64,000 bases of DNA from Ectobacillus polymachus (GTDB taxonomy: Bacteria; Bacillota; Bacilli; Bacillales; Bacillaceae_G): the NCBI RefSeq assembly GCF_048159605.1, contig NZ_JBLREB010000002.1:434001-498000 (forward strand), written 5' to 3'. The notes beneath the pieces were generated by a model that saw only the letters and a program-made list of their open reading frames with translations, was not told the origin of the DNA and made no database searches. Shown here in pieces: positions 35,457 to 42,307 of the stretch (positions within the stretch are counted from its first letter, which is position 1; each line of letters opens with the position of its first letter). Both the position numbers and the translations under genes were made by a program.

Positions 35457-36259
35457 TGACGGAGATGTTTAGAAGTTTTCGAAAAGATCGGCTGCTATTA
35501 GCGAAAAACTATTGCTTATACGATGGAACGGGAAACATAGAAGAACTTGCGCGCTATGATGTGATGATTGTAGAACCAAAGATGTTACGTATCGGTGAAG
35601 TAAAGCAAGTAAAGGCTCGGAATACGGTAGTGCTAACGTATTTAAGTGTAGCCATGGTTCATCCGACTGAAGCGATTTTTCAAGAATTATCAGCAGAGGA
35701 CTTCTTATTTGTAGAGGGAAAACCAGTTATAAATGAACGCTTCGGTACCTACTTAGTAAATTTACAATCCAAAAAATGGGTGGATTATGTATTAAAGGAA
35801 GTTCATCGGCATCTTCTCGTTTTAGATAGTGATGGTTTATTTTTTGATACATTGGGGGATCTTGAACTTACTACGATACCGTTATCCTTACGAGATAAGC
35901 AACTAGAGGCTGCAGGTAACTTATTGTCCGTTTTAAAGCTGCTATACCCTCAATATGTAATAATTCAAAACAATGGTTTAAAGAGAGTATGCTTGCATAC
36001 GGCTCCCTATATAGACGGAATATGCTGGGAAAATCCGTCCCTTTCTGTACCTGACGATAAAGAATCTGTAGAAGCCATTACGCACAGATTGCGGGCGTTA
36101 GGGAAACAATATGAATTAAAAATCTTTCTTCTGTTAGAGGAGAATACAGAAAAAAGCCCAAATCCCTATACAGCAGCTAAGAAATTTGCTCGAGAACAAA
36201 ATTTTCTATTATACTATGCTCCCAGCAATACGATTACGAGAGTTCACTCGTATCGATAA
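35456..36259 (+). CDS. GH114-like endo-galactosaminidase-type hydrolase
   Basis: 267 residues in a TIM-barrel plan: YDVMIVEP (about 34), VVLTYLSVAMVHP (about 60), KWVDYVLKEV, then DGLFFDTLGDLE (about 128-139, catalytic Asp), VIIQNNGL (about 165) and IDGICWENP (about 186-194, catalytic Glu). This is the pattern of the GH114/TM1410 family and of the related hydrolase domain of PelA, which cut alpha-1,4-linked (N-acetyl)galactosamine polymers. No signal peptide was seen, unlike PelA or Ega3. Last gene of the cluster; its ATG overlaps the preceding TAA. Confidence 0.7.
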   Translation: MTEMFRSFRKDRLLLAKNYCLYDGTGNIEELARYDVMIVEPKMLRIGEVKQVKARNTVVLTYLSVAMVHPTEAIFQELSAEDFLFVEGKPVINERFGTYLVNLQSKKWVDYVLKEVHRHLLVLDSDGLFFDTLGDLELTTIPLSLRDKQLEAAGNLLSVLKLLYPQYVIIQNNGLKRVCLHTAPYIDGICWENPSLSVPDDKESVEAITHRLRALGKQYELKIFLLLEENTEKSPNPYTAAKKFAREQNFLLYYAPSNTITRVHSYR

Positions 36260-36310
36260 AAAGGCTAGGCGTGTAATGTTAAGAGAAAGCCAGGCATAAA
36301 AAAACTACAC

Positions 36311-36342
36311 CTCCAATTGTTAGTTGTGTCTAACAATTGGAG
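36311..36342. terminator. bidirectional terminator between convergent genes
   Basis: CTCCAATTGTTA (36311-36322) pairs perfectly with TAACAATTGGAG (36331-36342). A run of As just left of it serves as a U-run for the minus-strand gene. It ends the polysaccharide operon. Confidence 0.75.
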
Positions 36343-36366
36343 TGCAGTTCAGAGAGAAGTTTCACT

Positions 36367-37557
36367 TTATTTATTTGCTTCGTTTATGGCGCTAAGCGAA
36401 TTGTCAAGTGAAGTTTTGCACTTGCTGGCATCAGGGTTTTTTGAGCGAACATCTGCTAATACAATGTCAATCGTTCCATCAATTTTTTTCCATGTTTTGT
36501 TATCAATTTTTCTAAGTTTAGACGCCGATTTGTCCCATTCATGTTCCAAATCGTTAGCCCCTTGTTTCGCCGAAGTAAAGTCATTTGAGTTTACTTGGTT
36601 TAGCATATCACTTTCGATTTTAGCAAAATCTGTTAATTGTCCTGATAATGTAGTTTGTGCAGTTTGCGGTGCTATATTATTACTGCACCAACCATAACCG
36701 CCTATACCAACAACTAAGAAAATGCACAATACCACAATGGTTTGTATCAAAACATTTTTCTTACTTCCATTTGTTTCTGCTGTTTCACTTTTTGCCTTTG
36801 TATCAATTTTTGTAACAGCAAGAAAAACAATGATTGCTAGAATAGCTATAAGAAAAATTACACTAGTAACGGTTGTCCCCAAACCTAACCCGCCATTATT
36901 TGTTGGTTGAGATAGGTAATCTCCTAATGATGCCCCGAGTGGACGAGTAAGAATATACGCAATCCAAAACGCTAATACCGCATCCAGTTTCAAAAATTTA
37001 TGTGCCAAATATACACAAGCTATGATAATAACGACTGTTATTCCGGTATTAAAATAACCAAGACCAAGTTGTTCGGAATATAAATCGCCTACTGCTGTTC
37101 CAAGTGCAAATGTGAAAAGAATGGTAAGCCAATAGAAAACCTCTCTTTTTCTTGTATAAATTGAGTGTATCGAAAGTGTTTTTTCACTAAGATACCAAAA
37201 AAGAAAAGTTAAACCTAGCAGCACGGAGAAAACTACCGTACTAACCTCAAGAGGTACTCCCAAATTGTCTGACAAATTATCAGTTACCAACGTTCCAAAT
37301 ACACTTATAAGAACAACGGTTAGCCAATAAATGCTTGGAATATATTTACTTGCTCTGAATTGAAAATACAATACAATGAAAAACGCTATTCCCATAATTA
37401 CTGTAGTGAGAGTTAAACCAAGTCCAAGGTTGAGATTTATGAAATCAGCAAATGTTTCACCGACAGTCGTACATAAAACTTTGATTATCCAGAAGAAAAT
37501 AGTGACTTCTGGTACTTTGCTAAGTAAAAATTCCGTTTTATTTTGGTTCGCTTGCAT
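36367..37557 (-). CDS. COG4705/DUF347 repeat membrane protein
   Basis: 396 residues. Four copies of a two-helix DUF347 repeat, each starting with a K(V/L)PEVTxFFWxxK or FYWLTILFTFALGTAVGD type helix followed by LGLG and a second helix. A further membrane helix near 270 is followed by an extracytoplasmic helical domain of about 110 residues (TLSGQLTDFAKIESDML...). The DUF347 family is uncharacterised; a transport role is often assumed from the internal repeats. The extra C-terminal domain is unusual for the family. ATG after AAGGAAG. Single gene. Confidence 0.8.
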   Translation of the reverse strand: MQANQNKTEFLLSKVPEVTIFFWIIKVLCTTVGETFADFINLNLGLGLTLTTVIMGIAFFIVLYFQFRASKYIPSIYWLTVVLISVFGTLVTDNLSDNLGVPLEVSTVVFSVLLGLTFLFWYLSEKTLSIHSIYTRKREVFYWLTILFTFALGTAVGDLYSEQLGLGYFNTGITVVIIIACVYLAHKFLKLDAVLAFWIAYILTRPLGASLGDYLSQPTNNGGLGLGTTVTSVIFLIAILAIIVFLAVTKIDTKAKSETAETNGSKKNVLIQTIVVLCIFLVVGIGGYGWCSNNIAPQTAQTTLSGQLTDFAKIESDMLNQVNSNDFTSAKQGANDLEHEWDKSASKLRKIDNKTWKKIDGTIDIVLADVRSKNPDASKCKTSLDNSLSAINEANK

Positions 37558-37773
37558 ATATAACTTCCTTCCTCATAGTGGTGTGTGTAGATATCAAGGA
37601 ATTATAAAGTTATGTTCTTAATTATTTATTAAAAACCTATTAATAATTTGTAAAAATTCTGTTGGTTTTTTGTTAATTTTATTAGAATATTCTGCTTCTG
37701 AAAGGTTTTGGATTGTTTCGGTTTAGGGTGATTAAACTGATCCATTTCCCGAATTTCAATAAGCAATATATAT

Positions 37774-37812
37774 AAAAAGTGCTCAGAACTTTATTATTCT
37801 GGCACTTTTTTT
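37774..37812 (-). terminator. terminator of the LTA synthase-type gene
   Basis: AAAAAGTGCTCAGAA and TTCTGGCACTTTTT form an imperfect stem with Ts on both outer sides. It lies about 40 bp beyond the stop of the minus-strand gene. The rest of the interval 37558-37853 is AT-rich, with nothing else recognised. Confidence 0.75.
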
Positions 37813-37853
37813 AAAAATCGAACCCGTTCAACTTATCATGTGGGGTTTCTTTG

Positions 37854-39776
37854 TCATTCATTGTTATTTTCTTTAATCACCGTTTTTACCGTTCCGGTTT
37901 TGATTTTATTTCCATCATAGAAGCGGAGCAGGTCGCCTTCGATGATTTTGTCAGACATACGTAATTCATTTTGGGCTTTATCGGTTAATTCTTTTGCTTC
38001 GTTTGCTGGCGGGGTTACTTGTTCACCCGTTAAGCGGTCATAGAAAATATTATTGTAGTAGAAATATTTATCTGTAACAAAGCTACCATCTCGTTCGACG
38101 ACGAATGGTTTGCGGTCTGGTGAGAATAGGTCATGACCAAATTCGATGTCGTTCGCTGTATTGACTCCTAGTAAGTGGAGTACAGTTGGTTTGATGTCCA
38201 TTTCACCAGCAGGTTTAGATATCGTTTTTCCTTCTTTTTGTCCAGGCAAATGAATGAACAGTGGTGTACGCTGTAAGTTCATTTGGTCATACGGTGTTAT
38301 TTCTGATTTTCCTAAAAACTGAGCCATTGCTTTGTTGTGGTTGTCAGAAATGCCGTAGTGATCGCCGTAGAAGATAATAACGGAATTATCGTAAATACCT
38401 GTATCCTTTAAACGTTGAATGAAGGTTTTTAATGCTTCGTCTTCATAGCGTGCTGTTACGAAATAATTGTCCACTGTTTCATCGCCAGAGTTAAATGGCT
38501 CAATCATTTTGATGCTATCGTCATAGGAGAATGGATAATGATTGGTTAAGGTAATAAAGCGTGTATAGAACGGTTGCTTAATGGATTGCATCATGTTAAC
38601 GGATTGCTCGAAGTAGTCTTTATCCTTTAAGCCCCAGCCGAGTTTATTATCCGATGTAATATTATAATCTAATTCATTATAGAACCGATCGTAGCCAAGT
38701 GCCGGATACATCATATTGCGGTTCCAGAAGGTAGCATTGTTTGCGTGGAACACAGCTGTGTAATATCCTTTCTGGCGTAGAATTTCGGGTGTTGCTACAT
38801 ACTCATTCTGTGCTTGCGTAAAGAAAACGGCACCGCGGTCTAATGGATACAAAGAATTATCAATCATAAACTCTGCATCAGACGTTTTCCCTTGTCCCGT
38901 TTGATGGAAGAAATTATCAAAATAATAGCTTTCCTTCGTAAATTGGTTTAGGAATGGTGTCACTTCCTGACCGTTTACTTTTGAACCGATTAAGAATTGC
39001 TGTGTGGATTCCAAGGAAACAATGATGACATTTTTCCCCTTTGCCGAGCCGTATAGTTTTGAATCGGGTTTCGTTTCATTCGATTTTATATAGTTTTGCG
39101 CTTCCTGTAGTTTATTTCCATCGGCAAATACCTTTTGCGAGTTGGCCTTTGCTTGCAGCGAAATATCGTATACTTGGTGTACATACAGACCTAGGTTTTT
39201 CACGATCATTACGCGGTCAAAGGAACGTGTGAGTAATTCAGGACGCTCTATTTCAGCCAGTCCTAAATTGACAAAGAACACGACCGCTCCTATGAGAAAA
39301 TATAAGGATTTAACAGGGATCGAAATTCGTTCTGTTTTTGCAAAGCTTTTTTTCTTCCGAGCGATGTACAAAAGTACGATGAAATCAGCAAATATTGCTA
39401 GTACTTGAAAGCTAAGTAAATGCCGTGCACTAGAGCCGAGATCGCCGAAATTCGAGGTTTGCATTAAAACAGGTAAGGTAACAAAATCATTAAAGAAGCC
39501 ATAGAAGGCGACATTTCCGACTAATATAATCGTTAAGATAAAATCAATGAGAATGGCAATATAGTTGCGCTTTGCACCTTTTGCAAATAACGCAAGTCCA
39601 ACTAGCAATAAGGAAGATGCTAACGGGCTGATAAATAGAATAATCTCTTGAAACATAGAATCAATTTTTAAATCGAAGCTTACACGTGTCACAATGTATG
39701 TTTTTAACCATACGAGTATGGCGACGAGCAACGTAAATCGTACATTCTGAAATTGCTTTCGCAAGGATTCCTTCAT
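37854..39776 (-). CDS. lipoteichoic acid synthase family protein (LtaS-type)
   Basis: 640 residues. Five membrane helices in the first 190 or so residues, then an extracellular sulfatase-fold domain: VIIVSLESTQQF (about 250, metal Glu), the nucleophile Thr in HQTGQGKTSDAEF (about 295), YGDHYG (about 487) and THYPFS-like NHYPFSYDD. LtaS moves glycerol phosphate from phosphatidylglycerol to the growing chain. Bacilli have several paralogues (LtaS, YfnI, YqgS, YvgJ), and I cannot say which this is. ATG with AAGGGTG upstream. Confidence 0.92.
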   Translation of the reverse strand: MKESLRKQFQNVRFTLLVAILVWLKTYIVTRVSFDLKIDSMFQEIILFISPLASSLLLVGLALFAKGAKRNYIAILIDFILTIILVGNVAFYGFFNDFVTLPVLMQTSNFGDLGSSARHLLSFQVLAIFADFIVLLYIARKKKSFAKTERISIPVKSLYFLIGAVVFFVNLGLAEIERPELLTRSFDRVMIVKNLGLYVHQVYDISLQAKANSQKVFADGNKLQEAQNYIKSNETKPDSKLYGSAKGKNVIIVSLESTQQFLIGSKVNGQEVTPFLNQFTKESYYFDNFFHQTGQGKTSDAEFMIDNSLYPLDRGAVFFTQAQNEYVATPEILRQKGYYTAVFHANNATFWNRNMMYPALGYDRFYNELDYNITSDNKLGWGLKDKDYFEQSVNMMQSIKQPFYTRFITLTNHYPFSYDDSIKMIEPFNSGDETVDNYFVTARYEDEALKTFIQRLKDTGIYDNSVIIFYGDHYGISDNHNKAMAQFLGKSEITPYDQMNLQRTPLFIHLPGQKEGKTISKPAGEMDIKPTVLHLLGVNTANDIEFGHDLFSPDRKPFVVERDGSFVTDKYFYYNNIFYDRLTGEQVTPPANEAKELTDKAQNELRMSDKIIEGDLLRFYDGNKIKTGTVKTVIKENNNE

Positions 39777-40106
39777 CCAGTTTCACCCTTTCTCTCTACA
39801 GACAAAAAAGGAGCCGTGCATACAAAAAAACATAGCATAAGAACATGGACGATTGTCATGCTCTGTTCGTAACTATGTGTGTCCGTCATGTATATTTATC
39901 TAATAGTTTGCTCCTAAAACATTGGAATCGTATACACGTATCAAAAGAATCGATTATGTATAGTATTCGCAATGAACCATGTATCATTCGTCTTTATACT
40001 CATAAACTTTTTTACATAAGAACAATATACTAAAATGTTAAGTAAAAATAAAGGAATTGTAAATTTTTCATAAAGTTTTTTGCATATCTTTTCATAATCC
40101 AACATT

Positions 40107-40135
40107 TTCAAAGATTTCGCGAAGTCTGCTATAAT
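40107..40135 (+). promoter_or_regulatory. sigma-A promoter before the YkvA remnant
   Basis: TTCAAA (40107-40112), 17 nt, TATAAT (40130-40135). It would transcribe the truncated YkvA gene and the membrane protein behind it. The 330 bp between the LTA synthase gene and this promoter show nothing else. Confidence 0.6.
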
Positions 40136-40156
40136 CTACCAAAAAGGGGAATGGAT

Positions 40157-40399
40157 ATGGAACAGAAGTTTTCGAAGGAGGCATTTTGGACAAAGGTGAA
40201 GCATGCAGCCAAGAAAGCAGGTGCGTTCGTTATCTACTCCTTCCCTATTGATTCCAAAATGAATGTATTATCGAAACCAGCTTGTTTATTATCGAAAATA
40301 ACAATTTACCATTTTTCAACGTATCTCGCACATACTTCATCCGAAACAATCGGATTACCACAAAATTCCCCTTTTGAGATATCCTCTTTTTTGCTATGA
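40157..40399 (+). pseudogene. 5' remnant of a YkvA-like (DUF1232) gene
   Basis: The ATG at 40157 has AAGGGG at good spacing. The first 28 residues (FSKEAFWTKVKHAAKKAGA, then FVIYS) match the N-terminus of YkvA/DUF1232 proteins, in which membrane helices should follow. Instead the frame runs through 50 unrelated residues and stops. The junction lies near 40240, and directly behind it are two 21-bp-spaced TATTATCGAAA repeats. The gene looks cut off by a deletion or by repeat insertion. The 81-residue product may still be translated. Confidence 0.55.
40266..40307. repeat. two 21-bp-spaced TATTATCGAAA units
   Basis: TATTATCGAAA starts at 40266 and again at 40287, exactly 21 bp apart, with TTCAACG further on. 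The core resembles TTTATCRACGAA of the 18-kb array. It lies inside the broken YkvA-like frame. Confidence 0.5.
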
Positions 40400-40492
40400 A
40401 AAAGTAGATTAGCCGAAGCAAATAGGTTGCAGCGAAGCAGAAAAACTGCGAAAATTGTTTCCTTACTATATATAGGAAAGGATTTTTCTAGA

Positions 40493-40978
40493 ATGCCATC
40501 AGGAAAAACACATACGAAGCTGAACATCGTTTCACTTCCCATTTTGCTCTTTTTATTTGTTACATACGGAATGACAAATTCTACTGCTCTACTTGCATTT
40601 GCAGTTGGATTTTTACTTGGAACCTATTTTCTAAGTCCAGATTTAGATACGAAAAGCGGACCTTACCGAAAATGGGGGTTACTGCGAGTTTTTTGGTATC
40701 CGTATCAAAAACTTATGCCGCATCGTTCTGTCCTGACACATTCGTTTATTATTGGAGACCTGATTCGCCTTGCTTATTTAGTTGCAATTGTTTCGCTTGT
40801 TTTTTCTGTTATCCATAAGCAATGGCTGGATAAGCTTTGGTTTGCAGCCGATGCACATATTCCGTTTCTTGTCATCGTCATTATCGGAATTATGTCCGCA
40901 AGCGCTCTTCACATTGCTGCTGACTTCCTTAATACGAAGCGGAAACGTCTCATGCACCGTAAGCGAAGAAGAAGATAG
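40493..40978 (+). CDS. DUF2227-like membrane metal-binding protein
   Basis: 161 residues. N-terminal PSGKTHTKLN, then a membrane helix pair, SPDLDTKSGPYRKWG (about 50-64), PHRSVLTHS (about 80-88) and later HIAADFLNTKRKR. The spaced His and Asp residues (HTK, PDLD, HRS, THS) resemble the metal-binding pattern of DUF2227 and YdjM-type membrane proteins. Function unknown. The start chosen at 40493 has AAAGGA about 11 nt upstream; the frame is open further left without a better site. Confidence 0.7.
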   Translation: MPSGKTHTKLNIVSLPILLFLFVTYGMTNSTALLAFAVGFLLGTYFLSPDLDTKSGPYRKWGLLRVFWYPYQKLMPHRSVLTHSFIIGDLIRLAYLVAIVSLVFSVIHKQWLDKLWFAADAHIPFLVIVIIGIMSASALHIAADFLNTKRKRLMHRKRRRR

Positions 40979-41000
40979 CTGCTAGCTTATATGATTAAAC

Positions 41001-41037
41001 ACCATCTTTATTTCCTATAATAGGAAATAGAGGTGGT
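41001..41037 (+). promoter_or_regulatory. long RNA hairpin that buries a ribosome binding site
   Basis: Positions 41001-41017 and 41021-41037 can form a 17-bp stem in RNA (three G-U pairs) with a tiny loop. The right arm contains AGAGGTGGT, the ribosome binding site of the lipoprotein gene that starts 4 nt later. There is no T-run, so it is not an ordinary terminator. Confidence 0.6.
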
Positions 41038-41040
41038 GTT

Positions 41041-41466
41041 ATGAAACGGATCGTTTGCAGTATTTTTATCGTAATCTTGTTTGCTGGATGTAATGTCATA
41101 TCAGATGAGCCTGTCTTTTCTCTCTCTTCTGAGGATTTGTTTCAAAAGGCAGAGGATGGTTGGCGTGAAGCAGGGTACGCACTTATGCAAAAGGCGGAGC
41201 CCTCGCCCATTGCCCTTGCCACGCCGGAACGATATTATGATGCCCCGAATGGGGATACTCTTGCAATATATGTATTTCCTACTGGTTTAGAGGCGTCTGA
41301 AGCAAAGATACAATTGCAAAGTCATGCGCTCAAATGGGATGTAGTTCCTGTTTATGGGTTAAAGGGGAATGTGCTGTTTATTTATTTTACCTCTGTAACG
41401 AATGCTAAGCTGATTTTATCGGAGCAGGTGGAAAAGGTTGTTTCGAGTATTAATTTTAGTAAATGA
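41041..41466 (+). CDS. putative lipoprotein, 141 aa
   Basis: Signal sequence MKRIVCSIFIVILFAGC with a clear lipobox (LFAGC, Cys 17). The mature part of about 125 residues is alpha/beta without a family I recognise; it contains ATPERYYDAPNGDTLAIYVF and a C-terminal SEQVEKVVSSINFSK. Anchored outside the membrane. Translation start is enclosed by the hairpin just upstream, which suggests regulated or low expression. It follows the DUF2227-like gene by 60 bp and may share its transcript. Confidence 0.7.
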   Translation: MKRIVCSIFIVILFAGCNVISDEPVFSLSSEDLFQKAEDGWREAGYALMQKAEPSPIALATPERYYDAPNGDTLAIYVFPTGLEASEAKIQLQSHALKWDVVPVYGLKGNVLFIYFTSVTNAKLILSEQVEKVVSSINFSK

Positions 41467-41498
41467 GAGGTTTATCCCGCTATTTAAGGGCAGTAAGA

Positions 41499-41613
41499 CC
41501 CCCACTTCAAAACTTAGAGAAATCAGAGAAGGATAAGTGGGGGACAGCTGCCCGTAAAAGTCCGAATTGGGCGGGCTAACCTTCGGTGGGGGACGAGAAA
41601 ACACCCCCCACCG
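41499..41613. other. GC-rich structured element, three stem-loops
   Basis: CCCCCACTT (41499-41507) pairs with AAGTGGGGG (41535-41543); GCCCG (41550-41554) with CGGGC (41572-41576); CGGTGGGGG (41584-41592) with CCCCCACCG (41604-41613). Its G+C content is well above the surroundings, and no frame is coding. Possible structured RNA or end of an IS200/IS605-type element; not identified. Confidence 0.5.
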
Positions 41614-41631
41614 AGAGAAGTTTCACTTTAT
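41613..41631. repeat. 19-bp exact repeat shared with 36352-36370
   Basis: GAGAGAAGTTTCACTTTAT occurs here and at 36352-36370, each time just after a strong hairpin. Probably a dispersed intergenic repeat or element end. Confidence 0.6.
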
Positions 41632-41676
41632 CATTTCGTTCACGATAGGTTTGCTTGAGTTTCCTGCTAGTAGAAC

Positions 41677-41691
41677 ATACAATATTTGTAT
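41677..41691. promoter_or_regulatory. candidate MarR operator
   Basis: ATACAA-TAT-TTGTAT is a perfect inverted repeat about 38 bp before the MarR start codon, inside the expected promoter region. Typical of autoregulated MarR genes. Confidence 0.5.
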
Positions 41692-41728
41692 AACACAAGT
41701 GTAGTAAAGATGAAGGAGATGCAGGGGA

Positions 41729-42202
41729 ATGGGTGATTTTACTATAGATAACACGTCTCACCAGGAGTTAAGTGAACGTGACAAACGGCTGTGGCAGTTA
41801 TATATGCATGTGGTACACGGAGCAGGTGTAGGAGATGTGGAAGCATGGATTCAGTTGGATGTAAGTATGACACAGTTGAAGGTACTTATGCTGTTAAATG
41901 CGCATGGAGAAATGTCAGTGAGCACGCTGGCTGAGTATATGAAAACGTCTTTGTCAAATATGACGGGTATTATTGACCGGCTGGAGGGACTTGATTTTGT
42001 ACAGCGGATTCATGGCACAAATGATCGTCGTGCTGTTATTGTTTCGCTGACGAGTAAGGCGAGCACGCTGTTTCAAAATTTGACAAAGTCTGGTCATGAA
42101 AAACTGCAACGTGCGATGTCTTTCATGAATGAAGAGGAACGACGCACGGTAGAGGCGGGGCTTGAAATTCTTACACGATCCTTGCACAAAGCAGGAAAAT
42201 AA
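41729..42202 (+). CDS. MarR family transcriptional regulator
   Basis: 157 residues. Winged helix: helix 3-turn-helix 4 around SVSTLAEYMKTSLSNMTGIIDRLEGLDFVQR (about 60-90 in outline) and the wing DRRAVIVSLTSKA (about 97). Homodimeric repressor that usually releases DNA on binding a small aromatic or other ligand. The DHA2 efflux gene lies about 105 bp downstream in the same direction, so it is the likely target. Operator-like repeats occur both before this gene and before the efflux gene. AGGAG site before the ATG. Confidence 0.9.
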   Translation: MGDFTIDNTSHQELSERDKRLWQLYMHVVHGAGVGDVEAWIQLDVSMTQLKVLMLLNAHGEMSVSTLAEYMKTSLSNMTGIIDRLEGLDFVQRIHGTNDRRAVIVSLTSKASTLFQNLTKSGHEKLQRAMSFMNEEERRTVEAGLEILTRSLHKAGK

Positions 42203-42215
42203 GTGATTTAATAAA

Positions 42216-42273
42216 TTGACATCTGCATATAAAAAGTTCATTATAATAAATAGTTGAGGTGAAATGAACTATT
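42216..42273 (+). promoter_or_regulatory. promoter and inverted repeat before the efflux gene
   Basis: TTGACA (42216-42221) is followed by CATTAT at 17 nt or TATAAT (42242-42247) at 20 nt. AATAGTT (42249-42255) and AACTATT (42267-42273) form an inverted repeat just after the -10 region, where a bound repressor would block transcription. Confidence 0.5.
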
Positions 42274-42307
42274 CATGTCAACAGAATGAAAATCGAGGTG
42301 ATCGTAT

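Noticed and set aside
36317..36697. Plus-strand open frame of 126 codons opposite the DUF347 gene
   Set aside because: It starts inside the terminator hairpin and is antisense to a well-supported gene.
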